From JAICKN01 sp036489565 (GTDB lineage Bacteria > Acidobacteriota > Terriglobia > Terriglobales > Acidobacteriaceae): a DNA stretch of 64,000 nt. The notes beneath the pieces were generated by a model. The model was not told the origin of the DNA and did not search any database. It saw only the letters and a program-made list of their open reading frames with translations. Below, in pieces: positions 36,294 to 43,671 of this stretch (position 1 is its first letter; the number at the start of each line of letters is the position of its first letter). The stretch lies in assembly GCA_036489565.1 (NCBI GenBank), contig DASXFN010000005.1, positions 20,904-84,903 on the forward strand, read 5' to 3'. The position numbers and the translations under genes were made by a program.

Positions 36294-37514
36294 CTATCTC
36301 AACACCAACCCCGCTTCTGCCGAAAAATCCATCCCCGCGAAATCCTTCGCCAGAAATTTCGGATACGCCGCTGCCGCAATCATCGCCGCATTGTCGGTCG
36401 AAAGCGGACGCGAAGGGAAGAACACCGGCACTCCCACGCGCGCCCCTTCGCGTTCAAATGTCTGCCGTAATTCATTGTTTGCCGCTACGCCGCCAGTCAC
36501 GAGCAACGTCGCTATATTGTGGGCCTCAGCCGCAGCCAGTGTCTTGCGAACCAGATCATCAACAACGGCCCGCTGGAACGAAGCCACCAAGTCCAGCGTC
36601 TGCTTATTGCAATTCGCCAAATAGTCGTCCAACGTTGGTTTCGAAATTCCGGCCAGCGCCTTTCGCCGCACCTCAATCGAAGCCTTCATGTCATGCGTCT
36701 CCACGTAACGCAATACCGCGGTCTTGATCCCACTGTAAGAAAAATCAAACCGTTCCTTGATCGGATTTTGGGTAGCGCCGGGTGCCCCATCCTTGTCGCG
36801 TTCTTTGCGACAGGGTGGGGATTCGAGTTCACCGTTATCCATTTTCGTTTTAGCAGCCCTTCGATCCGGATGCTTGAGCTGCGCGAATGCAAACTTCACC
36901 GCCTTCGCATCCCCATGCGCCGACAAACGATCAATCACCGGCCCGCCCGGATATCCCAGCCCCAGCAGTTTTGCAACTTTGTCGAACGCTTCTCCCGCCG
37001 CATCATCACGCGTGTGCCCGATATTTTCATAACTCCACGCCGCGTCTTTTTCCTCCGCCAGAAACAAATGCGTATGCCCGCCTGATACCACCAGCGCAAG
37101 CGCTGGAAAATTCAGCTGATGGTTCCCTTTCTGCCGCTCTTCAAGCAACACCGCATGAATATGCCCTTCCAAATGATTTACTGCGATCAGCGGCTTCTCC
37201 AGCGCGAACGCCAGCGCCTTGGCATAAGTGATTCCTACCAGCAACGCCCCCGCCAGCCCCGGCCCCTGCGTCACCGCAATCGCATCCACCGATTCATACG
37301 TCTGTTGCGCATCGGCCAGCGCCTTCCTAACCACCGGTACAATCGCCCGCAAATGCTCCCGCGAAGCCAACTCCGGCACCACCCCGCCGTAAGGCTGATG
37401 CATCGCAATCTGCGAAAACACCACGTTCGAAATTAGCTTCTCGCCCGACCGCACCACCGCCGCCGCCGTCTCGTCGCACGAGCTTTCAATGCCGAGAATG
37501 TATGTGTCTGCCAT
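36294..37514 (-). CDS. tsaD: tRNA threonylcarbamoyladenosine transferase TsaD with in-frame repeat insert
   Basis: TsaD transfers threonylcarbamoyl to A37 of ANN-decoding tRNAs, with TsaB and TsaE. The product is 406 residues against about 340 usually. ILGIESSCDETAAAVV at 7-22 and the metal ligands in HLEGH (114-118) are conserved, as is the GGHTHL segment. Residues about 217-250 (including ELESPPCRKERDKDGAPGA) are extra and are encoded by a palindromic intergenic-type repeat; the fold resumes at RFDFSYSGIKTAVLRY. The insert lies in a surface loop, so the protein is probably functional. Confidence 0.92.
   Translation of the reverse strand: MADTYILGIESSCDETAAAVVRSGEKLISNVVFSQIAMHQPYGGVVPELASREHLRAIVPVVRKALADAQQTYESVDAIAVTQGPGLAGALLVGITYAKALAFALEKPLIAVNHLEGHIHAVLLEERQKGNHQLNFPALALVVSGGHTHLFLAEEKDAAWSYENIGHTRDDAAGEAFDKVAKLLGLGYPGGPVIDRLSAHGDAKAVKFAFAQLKHPDRRAAKTKMDNGELESPPCRKERDKDGAPGATQNPIKERFDFSYSGIKTAVLRYVETHDMKASIEVRRKALAGISKPTLDDYLANCNKQTLDLVASFQRAVVDDLVRKTLAAAEAHNIATLLVTGGVAANNELRQTFEREGARVGVPVFFPSRPLSTDNAAMIAAAAYPKFLAKDFAGMDFSAEAGLVLR
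36767..36842. repeat. Palindromic repeat inserted in frame in tsaD
   Basis: GTGCCCCATCCTTGTCGC pairs imperfectly with GCGACAGGGTGGGG around a short loop. The element keeps the tsaD frame open on the minus strand and adds about 25-34 residues. Confidence 0.7.
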
Positions 37515-37651
37515 AACTCACCCGAACATTTCAGCCTATCAGAGAGTGCATCTAGTTCGTAACCACGGTAACCTTGTTGCGCGCGCGCCCAAATGGTAAT
37601 TTGCTGTTGTTCCCGGGCCCTTTGGAAACCCGGTTTTCGCGGTTTCCAACT

Positions 37652-38275
37652 ATGAAACCATCCATAAAACGTATTTCCATTTTGGTTGTCGTGTTCGCCG
37701 TATCGGCGCCCGCCGCTCTCGCGCAACAGGACTCCGATTCGTCTTCCGATAACAGCCCGTCTTTGGCCGCGATTGCGAAAGAATCCAAAAAGAAAGCCGC
37801 TGCTCATCCCACCGTCATTACCGACGAGGACATGAGCTTTAAGGCTGGTCCGCTTCCCAAATTAAGCCTCGACGAAAAGGACAACTCCGACGAGGTAGTG
37901 CAGGCTGTCGGGGAGTTCCAGGCAAAACATAAGCCGGAAGAAACCGAACGGGTGGTCCACGATTGGTATGACCGTTACGATGACATGCTCGCCACGGCCC
38001 TCCGCGAGAATTCCCAAACTGTGCAGCGCCGTCAATTCACCACCAGCAGCGGATATTGGATTTGCCAGAATGAGCCCAACTATCAGAATTGCGTGGAACG
38101 TCGTAATCAGGAATTACGGGGCTCGTTTGATGATCAATCCTCCATGCGCGACAATTTCCGCATCATCAACCGTGTGCAGCAGGAATTCATGATGGTCCGC
38201 TCCGGACTTGCGAAATACAACTTGCATTATTCATGGTTCAAAGTCCGCAACGCCAACGGCGTCGGCAGCTTCTAG
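37652..38275 (+). CDS. Secreted protein of unknown function
   Basis: The product is 207 residues from ATG 37652. It has a signal peptide (1-25, ending ALAQQ) and then SLAAIAKESKKKAAAHPTVI and TDEDM, a pattern I associate with secreted acidobacterial proteins. The rest is charged and helical, with two cysteines (WICQNEPNYQNCVERR) that could form a disulfide. No enzymatic motif seen. It is divergent from tsaD. Confidence 0.75.
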   Translation: MKPSIKRISILVVVFAVSAPAALAQQDSDSSSDNSPSLAAIAKESKKKAAAHPTVITDEDMSFKAGPLPKLSLDEKDNSDEVVQAVGEFQAKHKPEETERVVHDWYDRYDDMLATALRENSQTVQRRQFTTSSGYWICQNEPNYQNCVERRNQELRGSFDDQSSMRDNFRIINRVQQEFMMVRSGLAKYNLHYSWFKVRNANGVGSF

Positions 38276-38370
38276 ATTCATTCCACGCAGTATTTCTGCC
38301 TCGAGTGCGCCCACCCGCGTTTCAGCAATCGTTCCGCTCAGCATGTTACGCTTTGCCTTAAGCCACCGAA

Positions 38371-39801
38371 ATGCTCAAAGTCTCCTCCATCTCAATCATC
38401 CGCACCCTGCGCGAGCATGGACATCAAGCCTACCTAGTCGGCGGATGTGTGCGCGATCTTCTATTAGGCCGCGAGCCCGCCGATTACGACGTAACCACCG
38501 ACGCCACTCCCAAAGAAGTAATGCGCATTTTCCCACAGACCTACGCCGTAGGCGAGCAGTTCGGCGTGGTGCTTATTCCGCTTCCAAAAACTTCTTTCAA
38601 TTTTTCCCAAGAAGATAAAACTGTCATCTCGAGCGAAGCAGAAACTTCGCAAAGCGAAGTTTCTGCGCAGTCGAGAGACCTTGCGTTTCCCCCGCCCAAT
38701 TCCAAAGCCAACACCGTCGAAGTCGCCACCTTTCGCTCCGACATCGGATACACCGACGGCCGCCATCCCGACCAGGTCCGCTTCAGCAAAACTCCGCAGG
38801 AAGATGTCCAGCGCCGCGACTTTACTATCAACGGCCTGCTGCTCGATCCCATCTCCAACGAAGTCCTCGACTACATTGGCGGGCGCCGCGACCTCGAAGC
38901 GCAAATCATCCGCACTATCGGCGATCCCACGCAGCGCTTCGCCGAAGATAAACTCCGCATGTTGCGCGCCGTCCGCTTCGCAGCACGCTTTAACTACACC
39001 ATCGAGCCGGGAACTTTCCGCGCCATCCAGCAACTCGCGCCACAAATTCATCAAGTCTCGCGCGAGCGCGTGCGCGACGAACTCACCAAGATGCTCACCG
39101 AAGGCCACGCGCGTCAGGCTCTTCTTTTGCTGTCGCAGAGCGGTTTGCTGAAAGAACTCCTACCGGAAATCGAAAAGATGAAGGGCGTCGAGCAGCCTCC
39201 GCAGTTCCATCCCGAAGGCGACGTCTTCATCCACGCGCTGCTGCTACTCGAAAAACTTCCCCATCCCTGCCCGCCGACGCTCGCCTGGGGCGCGCTGCTG
39301 CATGATGTCGGCAAGCCGCCAACCTTTCGCATTGCCCCGGACCGTATCCGTTTTGACGGACACGTAGAAGTGGGCGTTAAGATGGCCGAAGAAATCTGCC
39401 GCCGCTTGCGCTTCTCAAACGACGACACCGAACAGGTGCTCGCGCTGGTCAACAATCACATGCGCTTCGCAAGCGTTCAGCAGATGAAAGATTCAACCTT
39501 CAAAAAATTCGTGCGCATGCCCAGGTTTGACGAGCACCTCGCGCTGCACCGCATCGATTGCCTCTCCAGCCACGGCGACCTAACCTCGTACAACTTCATC
39601 CGCGAAAAGATCGCCTCCATACCGCCCGAAGCCGTCCGCCCAACCCCGCTCATCACCGGCGAAGATCTAATCGCCGTCGGCTACCCGCCCGGCCCGCGCT
39701 TCAAAGAAATTCTCACCGCTGTAGAAGACGCGCAACTCGAAGGTCGCCTGCAATCCGCGCAAGAAGCCTTGCAGTTTGTGCGCCAGGAATTCCCTCTGTA
39801 A
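38371..39801 (+). CDS. CCA-adding enzyme / poly(A) polymerase family with HD domain
   Basis: This class II nucleotidyltransferase adds CCA to tRNA or A-tails to RNA; the two activities cannot be told apart here. The product is 476 residues: YLVGGCVRDLLLGREPADYD at 21-40 with catalytic D38 and D40, an RNA-binding helical part, and an HD hydrolase domain (H311-D312 in LLHDVGKPPTF), typical of bacterial CCA enzymes with repair phosphatase activity. Residues about 83-107 are extra: they are the translation of a palindromic intergenic repeat and lie between GVVLIPL and VEVATFRSD. Confidence 0.9.
   Translation: MLKVSSISIIRTLREHGHQAYLVGGCVRDLLLGREPADYDVTTDATPKEVMRIFPQTYAVGEQFGVVLIPLPKTSFNFSQEDKTVISSEAETSQSEVSAQSRDLAFPPPNSKANTVEVATFRSDIGYTDGRHPDQVRFSKTPQEDVQRRDFTINGLLLDPISNEVLDYIGGRRDLEAQIIRTIGDPTQRFAEDKLRMLRAVRFAARFNYTIEPGTFRAIQQLAPQIHQVSRERVRDELTKMLTEGHARQALLLLSQSGLLKELLPEIEKMKGVEQPPQFHPEGDVFIHALLLLEKLPHPCPPTLAWGALLHDVGKPPTFRIAPDRIRFDGHVEVGVKMAEEICRRLRFSNDDTEQVLALVNNHMRFASVQQMKDSTFKKFVRMPRFDEHLALHRIDCLSSHGDLTSYNFIREKIASIPPEAVRPTPLITGEDLIAVGYPPGPRFKEILTAVEDAQLEGRLQSAQEALQFVRQEFPL
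38622..38690. repeat. Dispersed palindromic repeat inserted in frame in the nucleotidyltransferase gene, copy 6
   Basis: GTCATCTCGAGCGAAGC, inner hairpin CAGAAACTTCGC/GCGAAGTTTCTG (12-base arms, loop AAA), then GCAGTCGAGAGACCTTGCG. The flanks match the intergenic copy at 36099. The insertion adds about 25 residues without breaking the frame. Confidence 0.85.
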
Positions 39802-39983
39802 GTCTGAAAAATCCAGGATTTTCTGCCGCTGCCAAGGTTTGTTCAATCCTTAGGTTAGCCTGCATTTTTTCACGGGGCTGATAAGTTTGATGCGCGCCAC
39901 AAGTGCTTTTACATAGCCGGTACACCCACCGTAACCAACTTACGAAAGCGCTTCATTAGTGAAGCTAGCAGAAACGATCCGTC

Positions 39984-40007
39984 AACATACCGACCGGTCG
40001 GTATGTT
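39984..40007. promoter_or_regulatory. Perfect 24-base palindrome, TetR-type operator
   Basis: AACATACCGACC followed directly by its exact reverse complement GGTCGGTATGTT. ACCGACCGGTCGGT cores are typical of TetR-family operators. It ends at a TAGTAT -10-like box (40007-40012) and 12 bases before the methyltransferase ATG. No TetR gene is present in the window. Confidence 0.8.
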
Positions 40008-40018
40008 AGTATTTTGGC

Positions 40019-40660
40019 ATGAATTCTCAACCGAATGTCAATCTCTGGACTTCTCCTCAACATGCCTTGGAGTATTTGGGCCGTGCGGATTCCATCCCAC
40101 ATCGCACAGAAGGCGAAGCCACTTTGCTCGAATGCATACCGCAACATATCAATCGCGTGCTCGATCTAGGTAGCGGGGACGGGCGTTTACTTGGACTTGT
40201 CCTATTGGCCCGACCCAAGATTTCTGCCATCGCGCTGGATTTCTCGACTGCGATGCTGGTTCGCCTTCGGGGAAGGTTCTCTAGCACTAGAAATATTCAG
40301 GTAATGGACCATGATCTGCAGAACCCGCTGCCTCAATTTGGGAAATTTGATGCGGTCGTCTCCAGCTTTGCCATTCATCATCTGACGCATGAACGGAAGA
40401 GGACCCTGTACGGCGAAATCTATGCGTCCCTCAATCCGGGCGGGGTTTTCTGCAACCTGGAGCATGTGGCCTCTTCCACAGACGCCTTACACGTCAAGTT
40501 TCTTGAAAGCATCAACTGGCCCAATGAAGATCCGTCGAACAAGCTGCTTGACTTGCATCAACAATTGATTTGGCTGCGCGAAATTGGTTTTCAGGATGTG
40601 GATTGTTTGTGGAAGTGGCGGGAGCTGGCTCTCATGACGGGAATAAAACCGCTGTCGTAA
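40019..40660 (+). CDS. SAM-dependent class I methyltransferase
   Basis: The product is 213 residues. Motif I is VLDLGSGDGRLLGL at about 46-59; the later conserved segments (FDAVVSSFAIHHL and LNPGGVFCNLEHV) place it among small-molecule methyltransferases. The substrate is unknown. The start codon lies right after a palindromic operator and -10-like box, so the mRNA may be leaderless, and expression is probably controlled by a distant TetR-type repressor. Confidence 0.85.
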   Translation: MNSQPNVNLWTSPQHALEYLGRADSIPHRTEGEATLLECIPQHINRVLDLGSGDGRLLGLVLLARPKISAIALDFSTAMLVRLRGRFSSTRNIQVMDHDLQNPLPQFGKFDAVVSSFAIHHLTHERKRTLYGEIYASLNPGGVFCNLEHVASSTDALHVKFLESINWPNEDPSNKLLDLHQQLIWLREIGFQDVDCLWKWRELALMTGIKPLS

Positions 40661-41371
40661 GTCGCTCGTGAAGTTCCGCGACATAGATTAAGCAAAACGG
40701 CAATTCTGCAAACTCCGCGACCAGCGCGGTTTTTGCTGCGTTATGCACAAAAATATTTGACACTAGGGAAAACGGAATTCGCCGAAATCTGAAAATATCT
40801 TGCGATTTCGCGGTGCCTTCGCTCGACATCTATCTTAGCTGCACCAAATTCTGTCACCCACCTGTGAACGAGCGGCACTCGGCTGAAAATAAAGCGCTTA
40901 AAGTCACACATTTTTCATTGACTCTAAAATTAAAAAGCGTAAAACAAACTCGTTCTTTGACAGCTTCTGAAGTTTTTCCGGTTGGTGCGGCGTCCGGGGC
41001 TCAAGCAAAGTCACACCTAGGTTGTACGGTGCAAACTGAACAATCAAGGGCGAGGGCGAGCAAGGGTCTATAGCAAAGCGCTGGTCGAGGAGAACAGGAA
41101 GAAAAGTCGAAGGCAGGATAGAGTCCCGAGGCGTTAGGTTAATTTTTCCAGTTGGCGGCTAGCCCGGAGCCCGAGTCCAGATCGCGCATACGCAACCGCA
41201 AGGTAGCGAAGGCAGCAGGTCGGCGAGGGTCTAAAGCGAACTACTGGCTGAGACGAACGAACTTAACATCACCTCGGGCCTCTTATTTTTTGGCTGTTCT
41301 ATCCCTTCCGTATCTTTCACCTTGCACGATTCCTTGGGGCAAATAAACTTCTAATTTGGATGCAACAATCT
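40661..41371. other. 711-base gap between convergent genes, with diverged direct repeats
   Basis: No convincing gene. Promoter-like TTGACT (40918) and TTTGACA (40956-40962) occur. A segment at 41063-41095 recurs at 41226-41258 (163 bases apart, about 24 of 33 bases identical; core AGGGTCTA..AGC, CTGG, GAG, GAAC). Short open frames across both copies share the peptide pattern GS-A-W-RRT, so they might be decayed coding or a duplicated small RNA. I cannot decide. Confidence 0.45.
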
Positions 41372-42064
41372 TTACGGTCCTTGCTGCAAGACCAGTCTTG
41401 CTTTCGTATCCAGCCGCGCACGGTGAATGGAATGGATTGCCGCCACTTCACCGACCACGTCCGCATGTACCTGATAGGAGCCCGTGGGGACGTTCTCGCC
41501 AAAAGGAAGCACGAAGTCCGTGGTGTTCTTTCGCAAAGTGAAGCGCTGATAGCCGATTGCTTCAGCGCGGCCGATCTCATTGATCGCCAGCACTATGAAA
41601 GTGAGATCGAAATCGTATTCCGTATCGTTGGAGACTTTTACGGATCCTTCGATCCGCTGTCCGTTGATTTTCGGATAGCGGTCCCATCGGGCAATCAGAG
41701 GCGCGGTCACTTTCATGGTAAGCGGCTGGCTAACGTCTGCTGCGGGATGCTCATTGTCGGTCACCGTGACTATGAAGTGAAATTCTCCGGTAGCCGTGGG
41801 CGTTCCCTCCAATGATCCGGAGCGAGAGAGCTTGATTCCCGCTGGGAGATCTCCGCTGGCCACCCTCCATTGGTAGGGTTGTGAGCCGCCTTGCGCGTGC
41901 AGTTGAAACTGGAAGCGTGCATTCACGAATACTTTTGGCAGCGTGACTGGAGCAAAGGCGAGCGGGTTCGCCGAGGTCTGCTGGGCGAAAGATAAATCAA
42001 AAAAGCACAGGCAGCAGAACAGCAGAAGGCCCGCCGACAGAAGTTTACGACCGCAACGCATCAT
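41372..42064 (-). CDS. Secreted Ig-like (putative Ig, He_PIG type) protein
   Basis: The product is 230 residues with a signal peptide (1-27, ending SFAQQ). Residues about 35-115 show the putative-Ig pattern LHAQGGSQPYQWRVASGDLP, then GTPTATGEFHFIVTVTDN. A second beta-rich domain (120-225) follows. Likely exported and binding or structural; no catalytic motif. It lies divergently from the PfkB kinase gene with only 68 bases between the two starts. Confidence 0.8.
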   Translation of the reverse strand: MMRCGRKLLSAGLLLFCCLCFFDLSFAQQTSANPLAFAPVTLPKVFVNARFQFQLHAQGGSQPYQWRVASGDLPAGIKLSRSGSLEGTPTATGEFHFIVTVTDNEHPAADVSQPLTMKVTAPLIARWDRYPKINGQRIEGSVKVSNDTEYDFDLTFIVLAINEIGRAEAIGYQRFTLRKNTTDFVLPFGENVPTGSYQVHADVVGEVAAIHSIHRARLDTKARLVLQQGP

Positions 42065-42132
42065 GACAATTGTAGAACGTGGTCCCAGGAAATTCTTGTA
42101 AGGCAGTATTTATTGGGGGATATGATGGGCCG

Positions 42133-43089
42133 ATGGCGGATATGCGAGGCGAGTCTCGAGTGAAGGGCAATGAGCTGAAGATCGCTTCTGCACGGATCGT
42201 CGTTGGTTTGGGGGAAGTTCTGTGGGATTTTCTCCCCTCGGGCCGGCAACTGGGCGGAGCGCCCGCGAATTTCGCTTATATCTCCACCATACTCGGCAAC
42301 TGCGGCGTGGTTGCCAGCAGGATAGGTGATGACGCTTTGGGCGAAGAGGCAATTGCGCAGCTCCGCGAGCGGACTTTGCAATGCGATTACCTGCAGCGTG
42401 ATCCGAAACATCCAACAGGAACCGTAAAAGTGAGTCTCGACTCTCAGAGGCAGCCTGGTTTCGTGATTTCCGAAGCTGCGGCCTGGGACTCGCTTGAGTG
42501 GACGCCGGAGTGGAAAGCCTTGGCGCAGGGAGCGGATGCTGTCTGTTTCGGATCCCTGGCGCAGAGGTCCGCGGAGTCGCGCGAAACGATACAGAGTTTT
42601 CTAGAGCATACGGCTCCGGATACGCTCCGCGTCTTTGATGTGAACCTTCGGCAGAGCTACTATTCGGCGAAAATTCTTGCAGCTTCCTGCAAGCTCGCGG
42701 ACCTGGTCAAGATGAATGAAGATGAATTCCCAACGGTATTGGAATCGTTGCGTTTATCACAGGAAAGCATGGAGCTTTCCGCGCGGCAAATGATTGAGAC
42801 TTTCGATCTAAAGCTGGTTTGCATTACGCGCGGAGCGGGCGGAAGTTTATTGGTGGCAAAAAATTTCACTCATTCCCATCCAGGAATCCCCTGCAAAGTC
42901 GCAGATAGCGTTGGCGCTGGCGACGCTTTTACCGCCGGGCTGGTCCACGAATATCTCCATAAAAAGAATTCGCATGAAGCCGAATTGGATGAGCAGTCTT
43001 TGGCGCTGATGAACGAGAGAGGAAATCGAATGGGGGCATGGGTAGCAAGCCAGGCAGGGGCCATGCCCAGCAAGCGCGGTCAATTTTGA
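42133..43089 (+). CDS. PfkB-family sugar kinase (fructokinase-like)
   Basis: The product is 318 residues from ATG 42133. GEVLWDFLPSGRQLGGAPAN at the N-terminus and the catalytic DSVGAGDAFTAGL near the C-terminus define the family; the C-terminal GAWVASQAGAMP is common in fructokinases. It phosphorylates a sugar with ATP; fructose is the likeliest substrate. The upstream extension to 42079 has no homology. Confidence 0.87.
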   Translation: MADMRGESRVKGNELKIASARIVVGLGEVLWDFLPSGRQLGGAPANFAYISTILGNCGVVASRIGDDALGEEAIAQLRERTLQCDYLQRDPKHPTGTVKVSLDSQRQPGFVISEAAAWDSLEWTPEWKALAQGADAVCFGSLAQRSAESRETIQSFLEHTAPDTLRVFDVNLRQSYYSAKILAASCKLADLVKMNEDEFPTVLESLRLSQESMELSARQMIETFDLKLVCITRGAGGSLLVAKNFTHSHPGIPCKVADSVGAGDAFTAGLVHEYLHKKNSHEAELDEQSLALMNERGNRMGAWVASQAGAMPSKRGQF

Positions 43090-43197
43090 GACACAGGGCG
43101 ACCCCACATTCCGAAGGCAATCGGCCTGTAAATGGGATTTTGAGCGTTGACAGGCTCTTCTGGTTCCAATACCCTGCATCTAAGTTTTTATACCCAT

Positions 43198-43479
43198 ATG
43201 TCACGCTGGAAGTGGATACTCCTCATTTTCGAGTTAGCACTACTCCTGGCCATTCTTGTCCTTCCCCAGGTCGAACTTCCAGATTTCACATTTCACGGAG
43301 GTACGGCGCCGGTTGTTGCGAAGGCGCGGCTATCCAGTCCTCCGGTTCACCCCGTAGTGAACTCGCCAGTGAAAAAGGCTTTACCCGAGGTTACCGAGAC
43401 TTCTCTTGATCGAATGGTTCTGGTTCCCGCGACCCACGCGGAACTGCCTCTTTTGTTGAGTTGCGCGCTCCTCTGTTAG
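43198..43479 (+). CDS. Small single-span membrane protein, unknown
   Basis: The product is 93 residues. A membrane helix at about 6-24 (ILLIFELALLLAILVLP) is followed by a Pro/Val-rich soluble part. No motif recognised and no strong ribosome binding site. It might be real given the clear topology, but it has no supporting neighbour. Confidence 0.5.
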   Translation: MSRWKWILLIFELALLLAILVLPQVELPDFTFHGGTAPVVAKARLSSPPVHPVVNSPVKKALPEVTETSLDRMVLVPATHAELPLLLSCALLC

Positions 43480-43528
43480 CGCGGCCTTCCTTACGTTTAC
43501 TCACCCTGTTCAATTGAAAAATTAGGTT

Positions 43529-43649
43529 TGCTCCGCGCCTTGGCGTGCTTCATTACTTGGGGGTGCGCGGAGCACTCGGGGCAGCCTGCTCCCGTCGCTG
43601 AGCGAGTTCATGCGAGGACTCCGCTGGACGATAGTTGAGCGGCTGCCCC
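43529..43649. repeat. Two long inverted repeats in a convergent gap
   Basis: TGCTCCGCGC (43529-43538) pairs with GCGCGGAGCA (43565-43574), and GGGGCAGCC (43578-43586) pairs with GGCTGCCCC (43641-43649). They fill the space between the small membrane protein and the convergent phosphatase gene and could stop transcription from both sides or form a small RNA. Confidence 0.75.
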
Positions 43650-43671
43650 GGTCACTTTCATCCACAAATTT

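Noticed and set aside
40813..41346. Two short open frames of 86 and 64 codons in the 711-base gap
   Set aside because: No ribosome binding site, unusual composition and no recognised motif; described as a gap with direct repeats instead.
43030..43082. Palindromic repeat forming the C-terminus of the PfkB kinase
   Set aside because: GGGCATGG/CCATGCCC can pair, but the encoded GAWVASQAGAMP is a normal fructokinase ending, so no insertion is needed to explain it.
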